Shown here: piece after piece, positions 25,347-32,028 of the stretch
Position numbering within the stretch: the first letter of the stretch is position 1
Layout of the letters: each line of letters opens with the position of its first letter
DNA from: JBBTWO01 sp038062745
GTDB lineage: Bacteria; Patescibacteriota; Microgenomatia; UBA8517
Assembly: GCA_038062745.1 (NCBI GenBank)
Contig: JBBTWO010000053.1
Location: 1 to 33,847 of the forward strand
Length of the DNA stretch: 33,847 bases
Reading direction: 5' to 3'
Made by a program: the position numbers and the translations under genes
Notes under the pieces: generated by a model
Seen by the model: only the letters and a program-made list of their open reading frames with translations
What the model was told of the DNA's origin: nothing
Database searches by the model: none

Positions 25347-26867
25347 ATGAAAGACAAGTTTTCTACAATATTTTTGCATTTTTCTCTTATTGTCTCCATA
25401 GCTTGGCTTGTTTGGCACAAAACCCTCAACCAAACATTTTGGGGTGATGGCTTCATCTATGTTGATTTAGGTCAAAAAATCCTTGGCAATTCTCTACAAA
25501 GAGTTATCTGGCAGTATGATCTTTTTGGAAGGATAATATTTGATGTTATAACGCCAATCTTCAAAGCCAACTTTGCATATTATATGATCTTTCAACTATT
25601 GGTAGTAATACTGCTTTGTTACACCCTTTATTTCTTCATCTACAAACTAACAAAAGACCTATTTATGGCTTTTTTCAGCTCCATGTTTTTTATAACTAAT
25701 TATGGAGCCTTATATGAAATGCTTGCTGAAGGTAACTACAATCGCTTTGTTCATCGAATCCCAAATTTTATCCCTGGCCTTATAGCAGCATATTTTCTTT
25801 TTCGTTTTTTTGCTAAAAAGAAGCCTTTACACTTAGTGCTCTCCCTAGTGTTATTCACTCTAACTATGCTTTCAGCCCATTTTTCAGTATTTCTGTGGCC
25901 ATTTTTTGTTTTTACATGCCTTTTTATGGCTTTTGACATAAAAAAACCTTTAAGGTCAGTCATGTTGGGAATTATTACAGCATCTATTTTTACAGCTATC
26001 GTTTTTTTTGTAATTAGCCACTCAAACCAAAATAGTGGCTATAGCCCGGTTACATTTTTATTGCAAAACATCTCCAGTATCGAAAAAACATTTTATTTTA
26101 CAACCCCCATGGTTATACCTGAAGAGTTGGTCATTTTTGTTGGTAAACATTGGCAGTTTGGAGAAATGATTCCACCATATCTTCCGCTAGTCCGAGCGTA
26201 TACCACAATTATCTTCGCGTCGGCTATGATTATCGGTTTTTTACTTTACAAAAAAGATAATTATTTATTTCGCATTTTTAGCATTTGCATTCTCTCAATT
26301 TTGGCTGCCAATTTTTTAACCATTTACTCCGATCCAATAAAGTACAACCCATTTAAGTACTTTGGTGCGGGTAGACAGCTATTCGGACAATATTTTTATT
26401 ATGTTTTGGCTTTGCCAATTGCCATCAAAGTGCTACCGTGGAAAAAAGAAAACTCATATAAAGGGGTGTTGGTGGCTCTGATTATACTTTCAACTATTTA
26501 TAATACCTATCACAGCTGGAAAATGATCGATTCAACACAATACTCATATGAAGCAATGAAGCGGTATCTAGCCCATATCAAACAAATTCAGCCACAATTT
26601 ACGGACAACTCTGCAATTATTGTTCCCCCGTACTTCATGGCCGCAAGTGCTTACGTCAACCGCTTTTATGGTTCTCCAACTGTTGCTTTTGTAACTGCTC
26701 CAGAAGACATTGAAAAAGTGCTGAAACTTGATCGAGAAAACGTATTTGTTATTTCCTATGACTACGAAAAAACAACTAAAGGGGAATTCAAAGCAGACAG
26801 AGGAAAAATAATTGACTTAACAAACCCCTATCGTCAAGGAGTGGAATTTAGTAATTTACCTTTATAA
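25347..26867 (+). CDS. Polytopic membrane protein, GT-C-like, family not recognised
   Basis: This 506-residue protein has a first helix, then NQTFWGDGFIYVDLG (about 29-43) with a single Asp where GT-C enzymes have their catalytic acid. About eleven further membrane segments follow, and a soluble tail of roughly 110 residues (from THSWKM-like sequence near 392) includes AIIVPPYFMAASAYVNRFYG. No family signature is clear to me. The size and first-loop acid fit a divergent GT-C transferase, but a polymerase- or flippase-like role is possible. It is transcribed alone from the shared -10 region, and its last 34 bases overlap the DUF5667-like gene on the other strand. Confidence 0.7.
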   Translation: MKDKFSTIFLHFSLIVSIAWLVWHKTLNQTFWGDGFIYVDLGQKILGNSLQRVIWQYDLFGRIIFDVITPIFKANFAYYMIFQLLVVILLCYTLYFFIYKLTKDLFMAFFSSMFFITNYGALYEMLAEGNYNRFVHRIPNFIPGLIAAYFLFRFFAKKKPLHLVLSLVLFTLTMLSAHFSVFLWPFFVFTCLFMAFDIKKPLRSVMLGIITASIFTAIVFFVISHSNQNSGYSPVTFLLQNISSIEKTFYFTTPMVIPEELVIFVGKHWQFGEMIPPYLPLVRAYTTIIFASAMIIGFLLYKKDNYLFRIFSICILSILAANFLTIYSDPIKYNPFKYFGAGRQLFGQYFYYVLALPIAIKVLPWKKENSYKGVLVALIILSTIYNTYHSWKMIDSTQYSYEAMKRYLAHIKQIQPQFTDNSAIIVPPYFMAASAYVNRFYGSPTVAFVTAPEDIEKVLKLDRENVFVISYDYEKTTKGEFKADRGKIIDLTNPYRQGVEFSNLPL

Positions 26868-27331
26868 ATCTCCAGCGAATTATAATCATTCATAACAAAC
26901 CGCCATTCGGCAGTTGTGGCGTCATAACCATCTTTCAAACCAGCAACAATTTTTTGGTGCTCTTCTATTTGACTAACAACTTCTTTCTTTTGCTCCTGGC
27001 TTGCACCTTTTGCCAACATATACTCTGTCAATTGCCCTGCTGTTGTCTCATAACGGGTGCTTGCATTTTCAATGTTGGCTGCAAGTTTATTACTTGTAAT
27101 ATACGAGAGTTCATTTAATCTTCTATTCAAAAGAGTTTGATAATAATCAATTTTTTTGTCTGAACTAAATTTAAATGCCAGACCAATCTTCTCTTTCAAT
27201 CGCTTTACGTTGTAATCAAATTTTTTGTCTGGATTTACTGCCTCTTTACCAACTTCGTAAGCAGATATCAGAGAAAACGAGGAAGCAACAAACATTAAAA
27301 AGACTGTTAAAACTAAAAGATACTTTTTCAT
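26834..27331 (-). CDS. DUF5667-like exported protein
   Basis: This 165-residue protein starts MKKYLLVLTVFLMFVASSFS, a signal peptide or anchor with possible cleavage after ISA near residue 24. The segment KKFDYNVKRLKEKIGLAF followed by SDKKIDYYQTLLNRRLNEL (about 36-75) matches the DUF5667 pattern: a long amphipathic helix pair with RLxE. The rest is also helical, with many Glu, Lys and Gln. DUF5667 proteins are frequent in Patescibacteria and some actinobacteria, with unknown function. It is the second gene after the methyltransferase at 27338 (6-base gap). It is out of character with the glycan genes, and could be a periplasmic stalk or anchoring factor. Confidence 0.75.
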   Translation of the reverse strand: MKKYLLVLTVFLMFVASSFSLISAYEVGKEAVNPDKKFDYNVKRLKEKIGLAFKFSSDKKIDYYQTLLNRRLNELSYITSNKLAANIENASTRYETTAGQLTEYMLAKGASQEQKKEVVSQIEEHQKIVAGLKDGYDATTAEWRFVMNDYNSLEIYKGKLLNSTP

Positions 27332-27337
27332 TAGTAA

Positions 27338-28063
27338 TTATTTTTTCTTAGCATGTATCAACACATGCGAAAAAGGCATTCCTTTATGAATTGGTTTAAT
27401 ACTAACACTAAAACCAAGATTTGTCAGAAGTTGCTTCCATTGGTGAGATTTTCGATAATAAAAATCGGTAGAAAAAGCCCTACCCTCAAAAAGAATTGGG
27501 ACTGTTATGGCATCGGTCAACCAGGTAAAGACATATTTTAAAAATGGTTGGGTATCGATTTCCAATATAATTAAATCTTTACCCTTCTTAAGTGACTTCG
27601 AAATTCTTGCCAAAAGTATTTCCTGATCGTGTCTTGATGGCAAGTGATGCAAAACATGAACCAAGGTAACTGCATCCACTGCAGGAATTTTCGCCTCTAA
27701 AATATTACCCTTTGTGAATCTGGCATTTTTTATACCCTTATTAGCAATCTTTGCCCGATCACTGTTTAGTTCAATACCAAAAACCTTACGTTTTGCCGAA
27801 CCAATCGCCAAATAGTTACCAAGCAAACCATCACCACTACCCAAATCAATTACTGAAGCGGACTTTCCAATAAGTTTTTCAACGGGTTCATAGGGAGCAT
27901 CCCAGGCGCGAATAAGAGCAAAGGTTTCGCCAAAGCCTTCACCTTTATAAAGATCAATTGTTGTTTGTAGTTGAGGAGAAATTTTCGGTTCACCTTCGAT
28001 AAGAAAAAGGACTTTAAAGAACAAACCTACTGCTAGTTCCATTAATCTTTTTATCGTCTTCAT
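27338..28063 (-). CDS. Class I SAM-dependent methyltransferase with N-terminal hydrophobic stretch
   Basis: This 241-residue protein starts at ATG 28063 (MKTIKRLMELAVGLFFKVLF). A longer form from 28108 would overlap the divergent gene's first codons and the shared promoter, so I reject it. Motif I VIDLGSGDG is at 71-79, then VFGIELN, ILEAKIPAVDAVTLVHVLHHLP and ISKSLKKGKDLIILEI. The LHHLP motif resembles methyltransferases acting on small or lipid substrates. The first 20 residues are hydrophobic and basic and may bind the membrane. Its target is unknown; it pairs with the DUF5667-like gene rather than with the methyltransferase cluster at 12.6-15.7 kb. Confidence 0.83.
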   Translation of the reverse strand: MKTIKRLMELAVGLFFKVLFLIEGEPKISPQLQTTIDLYKGEGFGETFALIRAWDAPYEPVEKLIGKSASVIDLGSGDGLLGNYLAIGSAKRKVFGIELNSDRAKIANKGIKNARFTKGNILEAKIPAVDAVTLVHVLHHLPSRHDQEILLARISKSLKKGKDLIILEIDTQPFLKYVFTWLTDAITVPILFEGRAFSTDFYYRKSHQWKQLLTNLGFSVSIKPIHKGMPFSHVLIHAKKK

Positions 28064-28069
28064 AAATTT

Positions 28070-28088
28070 TACTCTTTTAGAGTATAAT
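28070..28088. promoter_or_regulatory. Divergent promoter with overlapping inverted repeat
   Basis: On plus, TATAAT (28083-28088) ends eight bases before the ATG at 28097. On minus, TATACT (28086-28081) would serve the ATG at 28063 with a leader of about ten bases. A perfect inverted repeat TACTCT-TTT-AGAGTA (28070-28084) touches both -10 boxes and could be an operator. The arms are only six bases, so chance is not excluded. Confidence 0.42.
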
Positions 28089-28096
28089 AGGGACAA

Positions 28097-29020
28097 ATGA
28101 AAATACAAGTGTCAGTAGTTATTCCCACCTACAACGAAGAACAAAACATTCCACTTCTATATCAGAGGCTCAAAAATACCTTGAAGAAAACCGTTTCTAG
28201 TTATGAAATGATTTTTGTCAACGATGGCAGCATTGACAACTCGCTAGAGCGTATTTCTATCTTGGTCAAGAAGGACAAAAATGTGAAACTAATTTCTTTT
28301 TCCAGAAATTTTGGCCACATGGCTGCAGTTAGTGCCGGACTAGCCCATGCACATGGAGAGAAAGTAGTTCTGATGGATGCTGACTTACAGGATCCTCCGG
28401 AAGTGATTGAGAAACTGTACAAAAAATCTCTTGAGGGATTTGATGTTGTGTATGGCGTAAAAAAGAATAGAAAAGAAGGCATTATCAAAAAAGCAATGTT
28501 TAATCTATTTTATAAAATCCTAAACGCAGTTTCTGCCTACAAAATGCCACTAAACGCTGGTACTTTTTCACTAATGGATCGCAAAATAGTAGACATTTTA
28601 GTTTCACTACCAGAGAAAAATAAATATCTAAGCGGGTTGCGGTCTTGGACTGGCTTTTCGCAAACTGGAGTAGTATATGAACGACAAGCCAGAAACGCGG
28701 GAGATGCATCATCACTTAAGAAACTTACAAAGCTGGCAATGGATGGTTTGATTTCCTTTTCCTATATTCCATTAAGAATGGCCAGCATCCTGGGCTTTAT
28801 AACAGCTTCGGTTGCACTTGTGGCAATCTTTGTTGTTGCAGCTCTAAGGATATTTTGGGGGGTAGGTATTATTGGCTGGGCATCAACTATGTCTACTATT
28901 CTCTTGGTTTCTGGAGCACAACTAATTACGCTTGGAATAATTGGCGAATACTTGGCCAGGATATATGATGAAGTCAAAAACCGTCCAGAATATATAATTG
29001 CTCAAAAAAAGGGCTTTTAA
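28097..29020 (+). CDS. GtrB/ArnC-like polyprenyl-phosphate glycosyltransferase (GT2)
   Basis: This 307-residue protein has VSVVIPTYNEE at 5-15, FVNDGSIDNS at 40-49 and LMDADLQDPP at 92-101 with metal site DAD (94-96), the exact pattern of GtrB/ArnC/DPM1-like enzymes. These join a nucleotide sugar to polyprenyl phosphate on the cytoplasmic side. Two C-terminal hairpin helices (MASILGFITASVALVAIF and MSTILLVSGAQLITLGIIG) and the closing ARIYDEVKNRPEYI are also typical of that group. Its product would supply the GT-C enzymes of this locus with lipid-linked sugar. It is transcribed from a -10 box eight bases before the ATG, and lies tail to tail with the 29024 gene with three bases between the stops. 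Confidence 0.92.
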   Translation: MKIQVSVVIPTYNEEQNIPLLYQRLKNTLKKTVSSYEMIFVNDGSIDNSLERISILVKKDKNVKLISFSRNFGHMAAVSAGLAHAHGEKVVLMDADLQDPPEVIEKLYKKSLEGFDVVYGVKKNRKEGIIKKAMFNLFYKILNAVSAYKMPLNAGTFSLMDRKIVDILVSLPEKNKYLSGLRSWTGFSQTGVVYERQARNAGDASSLKKLTKLAMDGLISFSYIPLRMASILGFITASVALVAIFVVAALRIFWGVGIIGWASTMSTILLVSGAQLITLGIIGEYLARIYDEVKNRPEYIIAQKKGF

Positions 29021-29023
29021 AAA

Positions 29024-30055
29024 TTACTTTTCAAGATCTTTTCGCAATATCTTGAAACTTTGGAAATAGTCTCCCCATTTTATTGGCCACATAATAGTTG
29101 TAAAAAGTTTACTGTCTGGTACTTTTCTCATCTTTTGAATTAGTTTTCGCTTTTCCCATGTTGATTTACGGTTTTTAAAATTCCAAACATAGGCTCTAAT
29201 AATCATTAGGGCATTCTTGAATTTCCCAATTACTAAAAATGAAATTAGTAAACCCAATGAAACCACAATATGGAAAGTCAGTAACATCAATAAATTCCCA
29301 AACTCCAAGTTTTTTATAAAAGAAGCAATTCTATTTTTATAATTGTTGTAGTTTAACTCCACACCACTCAAGCGCCTTGCTGTATAGCCTAATTTGTGGA
29401 AAATGTGAGATTTTGGGTAATACAAAATTCTTTTTCCAGACAGCCAAACTCGCCAAGCAAAATCTGTTTCTTCAAAATAGCTACCGAAGTCGGCATCAAA
29501 AAGTCCAATTTCATCAATAACTGATTTTCTAATTAGCACACACGCACCCTTGGGTGAAAAAATGTCTGCTTGTTTGGCAAATTCTGGTGAGTCTTTTTTC
29601 ATATACCCCCAATGGCGTAAAAAACCTGTCCAAGTAAGAAATGATCCTGCGTTGTCCAACAGTCCATCACTATCCATTAAGTAAATCTTGGGCTGAAGTG
29701 CAGCCACTTGTTCTTCGCTATCCAATTTTTCAACTAAGGGCTGCAAAAACTCAGGTGTTACTTTGGTGTCATTATTTAGAAGTAAAACATATTTGCCTTT
29801 TGCTTTTTCCAGAGCCTGGTTGTTGGCCGGAGCAAAACCAACATTGGTGGTATTTTTAATTAGATGGTAACTTTTAAGCGGAAGTTTGTACTTTTGGGGA
29901 TATTCCTCACTACCGTCATTACTACCATTGTCAACCAGAATCAGTTCCCAATTTGGATAAGTAATTTTCTTCAAAGTTGCCAAACAATCTTGGAACACCT
30001 TACCTCCATTCCAATTGACAACAATACAAGAAACCAGAGGAAAAGGCGTTTTCAT
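29024..30055 (-). CDS. GT2 family glycosyltransferase, rhamnosyltransferase (WbbL)-like
   Basis: This 343-residue protein from ATG 30055 has VSCIVVNWNGG at 8-18, VDNGSNDGS at 41-49, NVGFAPANNQA at 71-81 and the metal site NND at 94-96. EETDFAWRVWLSG holds the catalytic base. VxxVxxNWN plus NVGFAxANN is characteristic of the WbbL/RfbF-like rhamnosyltransferase group; the actual sugar is not proven. A hydrophobic segment (LLMLLTFHIVVSLGLLISFLVIG) follows at about 270-295 and should anchor it. I reject the upstream start at 30151, because it would overlap the divergent SDR gene; the shorter form starts nine bases after a perfect -10 box. Confidence 0.88.
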   Translation of the reverse strand: MKTPFPLVSCIVVNWNGGKVFQDCLATLKKITYPNWELILVDNGSNDGSEEYPQKYKLPLKSYHLIKNTTNVGFAPANNQALEKAKGKYVLLLNNDTKVTPEFLQPLVEKLDSEEQVAALQPKIYLMDSDGLLDNAGSFLTWTGFLRHWGYMKKDSPEFAKQADIFSPKGACVLIRKSVIDEIGLFDADFGSYFEETDFAWRVWLSGKRILYYPKSHIFHKLGYTARRLSGVELNYNNYKNRIASFIKNLEFGNLLMLLTFHIVVSLGLLISFLVIGKFKNALMIIRAYVWNFKNRKSTWEKRKLIQKMRKVPDSKLFTTIMWPIKWGDYFQSFKILRKDLEK

Positions 30056-30060
30056 TATGC

Positions 30061-30070
30061 TATTATTATA
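30061..30070. promoter_or_regulatory. Bidirectional -10 region between 30055 and 30075
   Basis: The whole gap between the two divergent starts is 19 bases. TATAAT on minus (30070-30065) ends nine bases before ATG 30055. TATTAT on plus (30061-30066, or 30064-30069) ends eight or five bases before the GTG at 30075. Both messages would be leaderless, and the -35 regions would lie inside the opposite coding sequences; none is evident. Confidence 0.5.
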
Positions 30071-30074
30071 GTCT

Positions 30075-31052
30075 GTGAAGCTCAAAAAAGCATTGGTAAC
30101 AGGAGGAGCCGGATTCATTGGTTCACATTTGTGTGAACAATTAATTGCCAATGGTTACCAAGTAACAGCTTTAGACAATCTCTTTGCTGGGTCTTTAAAA
30201 AATTTGCAAAATATCTCCAAAAACAAAAATTTCAGGTTTATTAAAGGTGATGTTCGAGATGAAAAACTAATCGACCATGAAGTTAAGAGACACGACATTG
30301 TCTACCACTTAGCTGCGATTGTTGGGGTAACGGTGGTTGTTAACAATCCACTGGAAAATATTTCAGTTAATGTTGAAGGTACAAAGACAGTCGCCGAAGC
30401 TTGTTTAAAGCATAAAAAGAAAATTGTTTTCACTTCTTCCTCAGAAGTCTACGGTAAAAACTCTAAGGTACCACTTAAAGAGGAAGCGTCTGAAAGTGTC
30501 TTTGGTTCAACCAAAGTAAGTAGGTGGGCATATGGCTTGGCCAAGGCTTTGGGGGAACACATGTTATTTGGCTATCAAGAAAAAGGCTTGGAATTTGCGA
30601 TTGTGCGTTATTTTAATTGCTTTGGCCCAAGAGGCATCAATCCCAATTATGCCAATGTTATACCAAAATTTATTGGTCAAGCCTTAAGAAATGAAGAAAT
30701 AACCGTTCATGGCAAAGGAAGTGGTACACGCTGTTTTTGCTATGTAGACGACACCGTCAGAGGTACTATTTTAGCTGGAGATAATTTGAGAAATGATGTG
30801 GTCAATATAGGCTCAAACAAAGAAATTAGCATCTTAAAACTCGCACAAACAATCATTAAACTTACAAAAAGTGACTCCAAGATTATCTTTATTCCAGAAA
30901 ACAAAGTTTACACCAGAAATTATGAAAGTGCCCAAAGACGTGTCCCAAATATTGCTAAAGCTCAAAACCTATTGGGTTTCAAAAGAAAAGTTAATTTCGA
31001 AAATGGACTTAAACAAACTGTCGAGTGGACAAGACATCAGTTAAAGAAGTAA
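30075..31052 (+). CDS. NAD-dependent epimerase/dehydratase, extended SDR
   Basis: This 325-residue protein starts at GTG 30075. The Rossmann motif is TGGAGFIG with G10, G13 and G16. The catalytic pair is YGLAK with Y153 and K157, and TSSSEVYG near 120-127 holds the catalytic Ser/Thr. YHLAAIVGV, RYFNCFGPRG and CFCYVDDTVRG are typical of UDP-sugar epimerases and dehydratases such as GalE-, Gne- and UXS-like enzymes. I cannot choose the reaction (4-epimerisation or decarboxylation). Its stop is 11 bases before the start of the GT2 gene at 31064, so the two are made together and probably make and use the same sugar. Confidence 0.9.
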   Translation: MKLKKALVTGGAGFIGSHLCEQLIANGYQVTALDNLFAGSLKNLQNISKNKNFRFIKGDVRDEKLIDHEVKRHDIVYHLAAIVGVTVVVNNPLENISVNVEGTKTVAEACLKHKKKIVFTSSSEVYGKNSKVPLKEEASESVFGSTKVSRWAYGLAKALGEHMLFGYQEKGLEFAIVRYFNCFGPRGINPNYANVIPKFIGQALRNEEITVHGKGSGTRCFCYVDDTVRGTILAGDNLRNDVVNIGSNKEISILKLAQTIIKLTKSDSKIIFIPENKVYTRNYESAQRRVPNIAKAQNLLGFKRKVNFENGLKQTVEWTRHQLKK

Positions 31053-31063
31053 AATTCTCCCAG

Positions 31064-31999
31064 ATGCAACCACAAATATCCTTTATTTTACCAGCAAAAA
31101 ACGAGGAGGGCTCAATCGATATTCTTTATTCCGAAATCATTGAGGTGCTCAAAAAGATCAAAAAAAGCTACGAAATAATAATTATTGATGATGGCTCGAC
31201 CGACAAAACCTACCAGAAAGCTCTAGATTTGGCCAAGAAGGATAATAATGTAAAGATTATTAAGCTTCGCGGCAACTTTGGTAAATCAGTGGGATTACAA
31301 ATTGGCTTTAGCAAGGCTCAGGGAGAAATAATCTTCACCATGGATGTAGACCTGCAAGACAATCCAAAGGAAATTCCAAACTTTTTAAAGAAACTTGATG
31401 AAGGTTATGATTTGGTTTCTGGTTGGAAGAAAAAACGACACGATCCAATTTCTAAAACCATTCCTTCGTTTATTGTTAATACTTTAGTTAAAATGATGTC
31501 AGGACTCAACATTCATGACGTCAATTGCGGTTTTAAAGCCTACAGAAGAGTTGTTATCCAAAATCTTAATTTGTATGGTGACCTATATAGATTTATTCCA
31601 GTCCTCGCTCACAGGCAAAACTTTAAAGTCACTGAAATTCCTGTCGAACACCGCGCCAGAAAATATGGTAAATCAAAATTTGGCTGGAAAAGATTTGTCA
31701 GTGGTTGGCTTGATTTACTAACTCTGTTTTTTCTGATTAGATACTTAAGGCGTCCTGGACACTTCTTTGGAACACTTGGGTTTTCTTCTTTTTTTGCTGG
31801 CTTTTTGATTGGCCTCTATATAGCTTATCTCAGAATAACAACCGGGGGCATTCAGTATCGTCACCCACTTTTGTTTTTGGGCATGCTTTTAATGATTATT
31901 GGTGTGCAGCTTATCTCAACCGGTCTTATTGCAGAACTAATTATTCATACTAAAAGTAAGTTAGATTATTCATCTTACATTGAAGCTGAAACTAATTAA
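31064..31999 (+). CDS. DPM1/GtrB-like polyprenyl-phosphate glycosyltransferase (GT2)
   Basis: This 311-residue protein from ATG 31064 has ISFILPAKNEE at 5-15, IIDDGSTDKT at 40-49 and FTMDVDLQDNP at 91-101 with metal site DVD (94-96). RHDPISKTIPSFIVNTLV, MSGLNIHDVNCGFKAYRR and RARKYGKSKFGWKRF are hallmarks of the DPM1/GtrB group that makes polyprenyl-phosphate sugars. Two membrane helices (about 230-285) close the protein. I reject the 31025 start because the first 13 residues would lie inside the SDR gene. It follows that gene by 11 bases, so the SDR may supply its sugar nucleotide. It is the second such enzyme here (the first is at 28097). Confidence 0.9.
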   Translation: MQPQISFILPAKNEEGSIDILYSEIIEVLKKIKKSYEIIIIDDGSTDKTYQKALDLAKKDNNVKIIKLRGNFGKSVGLQIGFSKAQGEIIFTMDVDLQDNPKEIPNFLKKLDEGYDLVSGWKKKRHDPISKTIPSFIVNTLVKMMSGLNIHDVNCGFKAYRRVVIQNLNLYGDLYRFIPVLAHRQNFKVTEIPVEHRARKYGKSKFGWKRFVSGWLDLLTLFFLIRYLRRPGHFFGTLGFSSFFAGFLIGLYIAYLRITTGGIQYRHPLLFLGMLLMIIGVQLISTGLIAELIIHTKSKLDYSSYIEAETN

Positions 32000-32028
32000 A
32001 AGCAGAGTGGGGAAATATTACCGTTAAA

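Noticed and set aside
28064..28108. Upstream start of the 27338 methyltransferase
   Set aside because: It would cross the divergent promoter and the first codons of the opposite gene.
28201..28977. Minus-strand frames inside the GtrB-like gene
   Set aside because: The plus strand has an intact GT2 with all motifs; the minus frames are antisense shadows.
30056..30151. Upstream start of the WbbL-like GT2
   Set aside because: It would overlap 77 bases of the SDR gene; the N-terminal GT2 strand begins right after the ATG at 30055.
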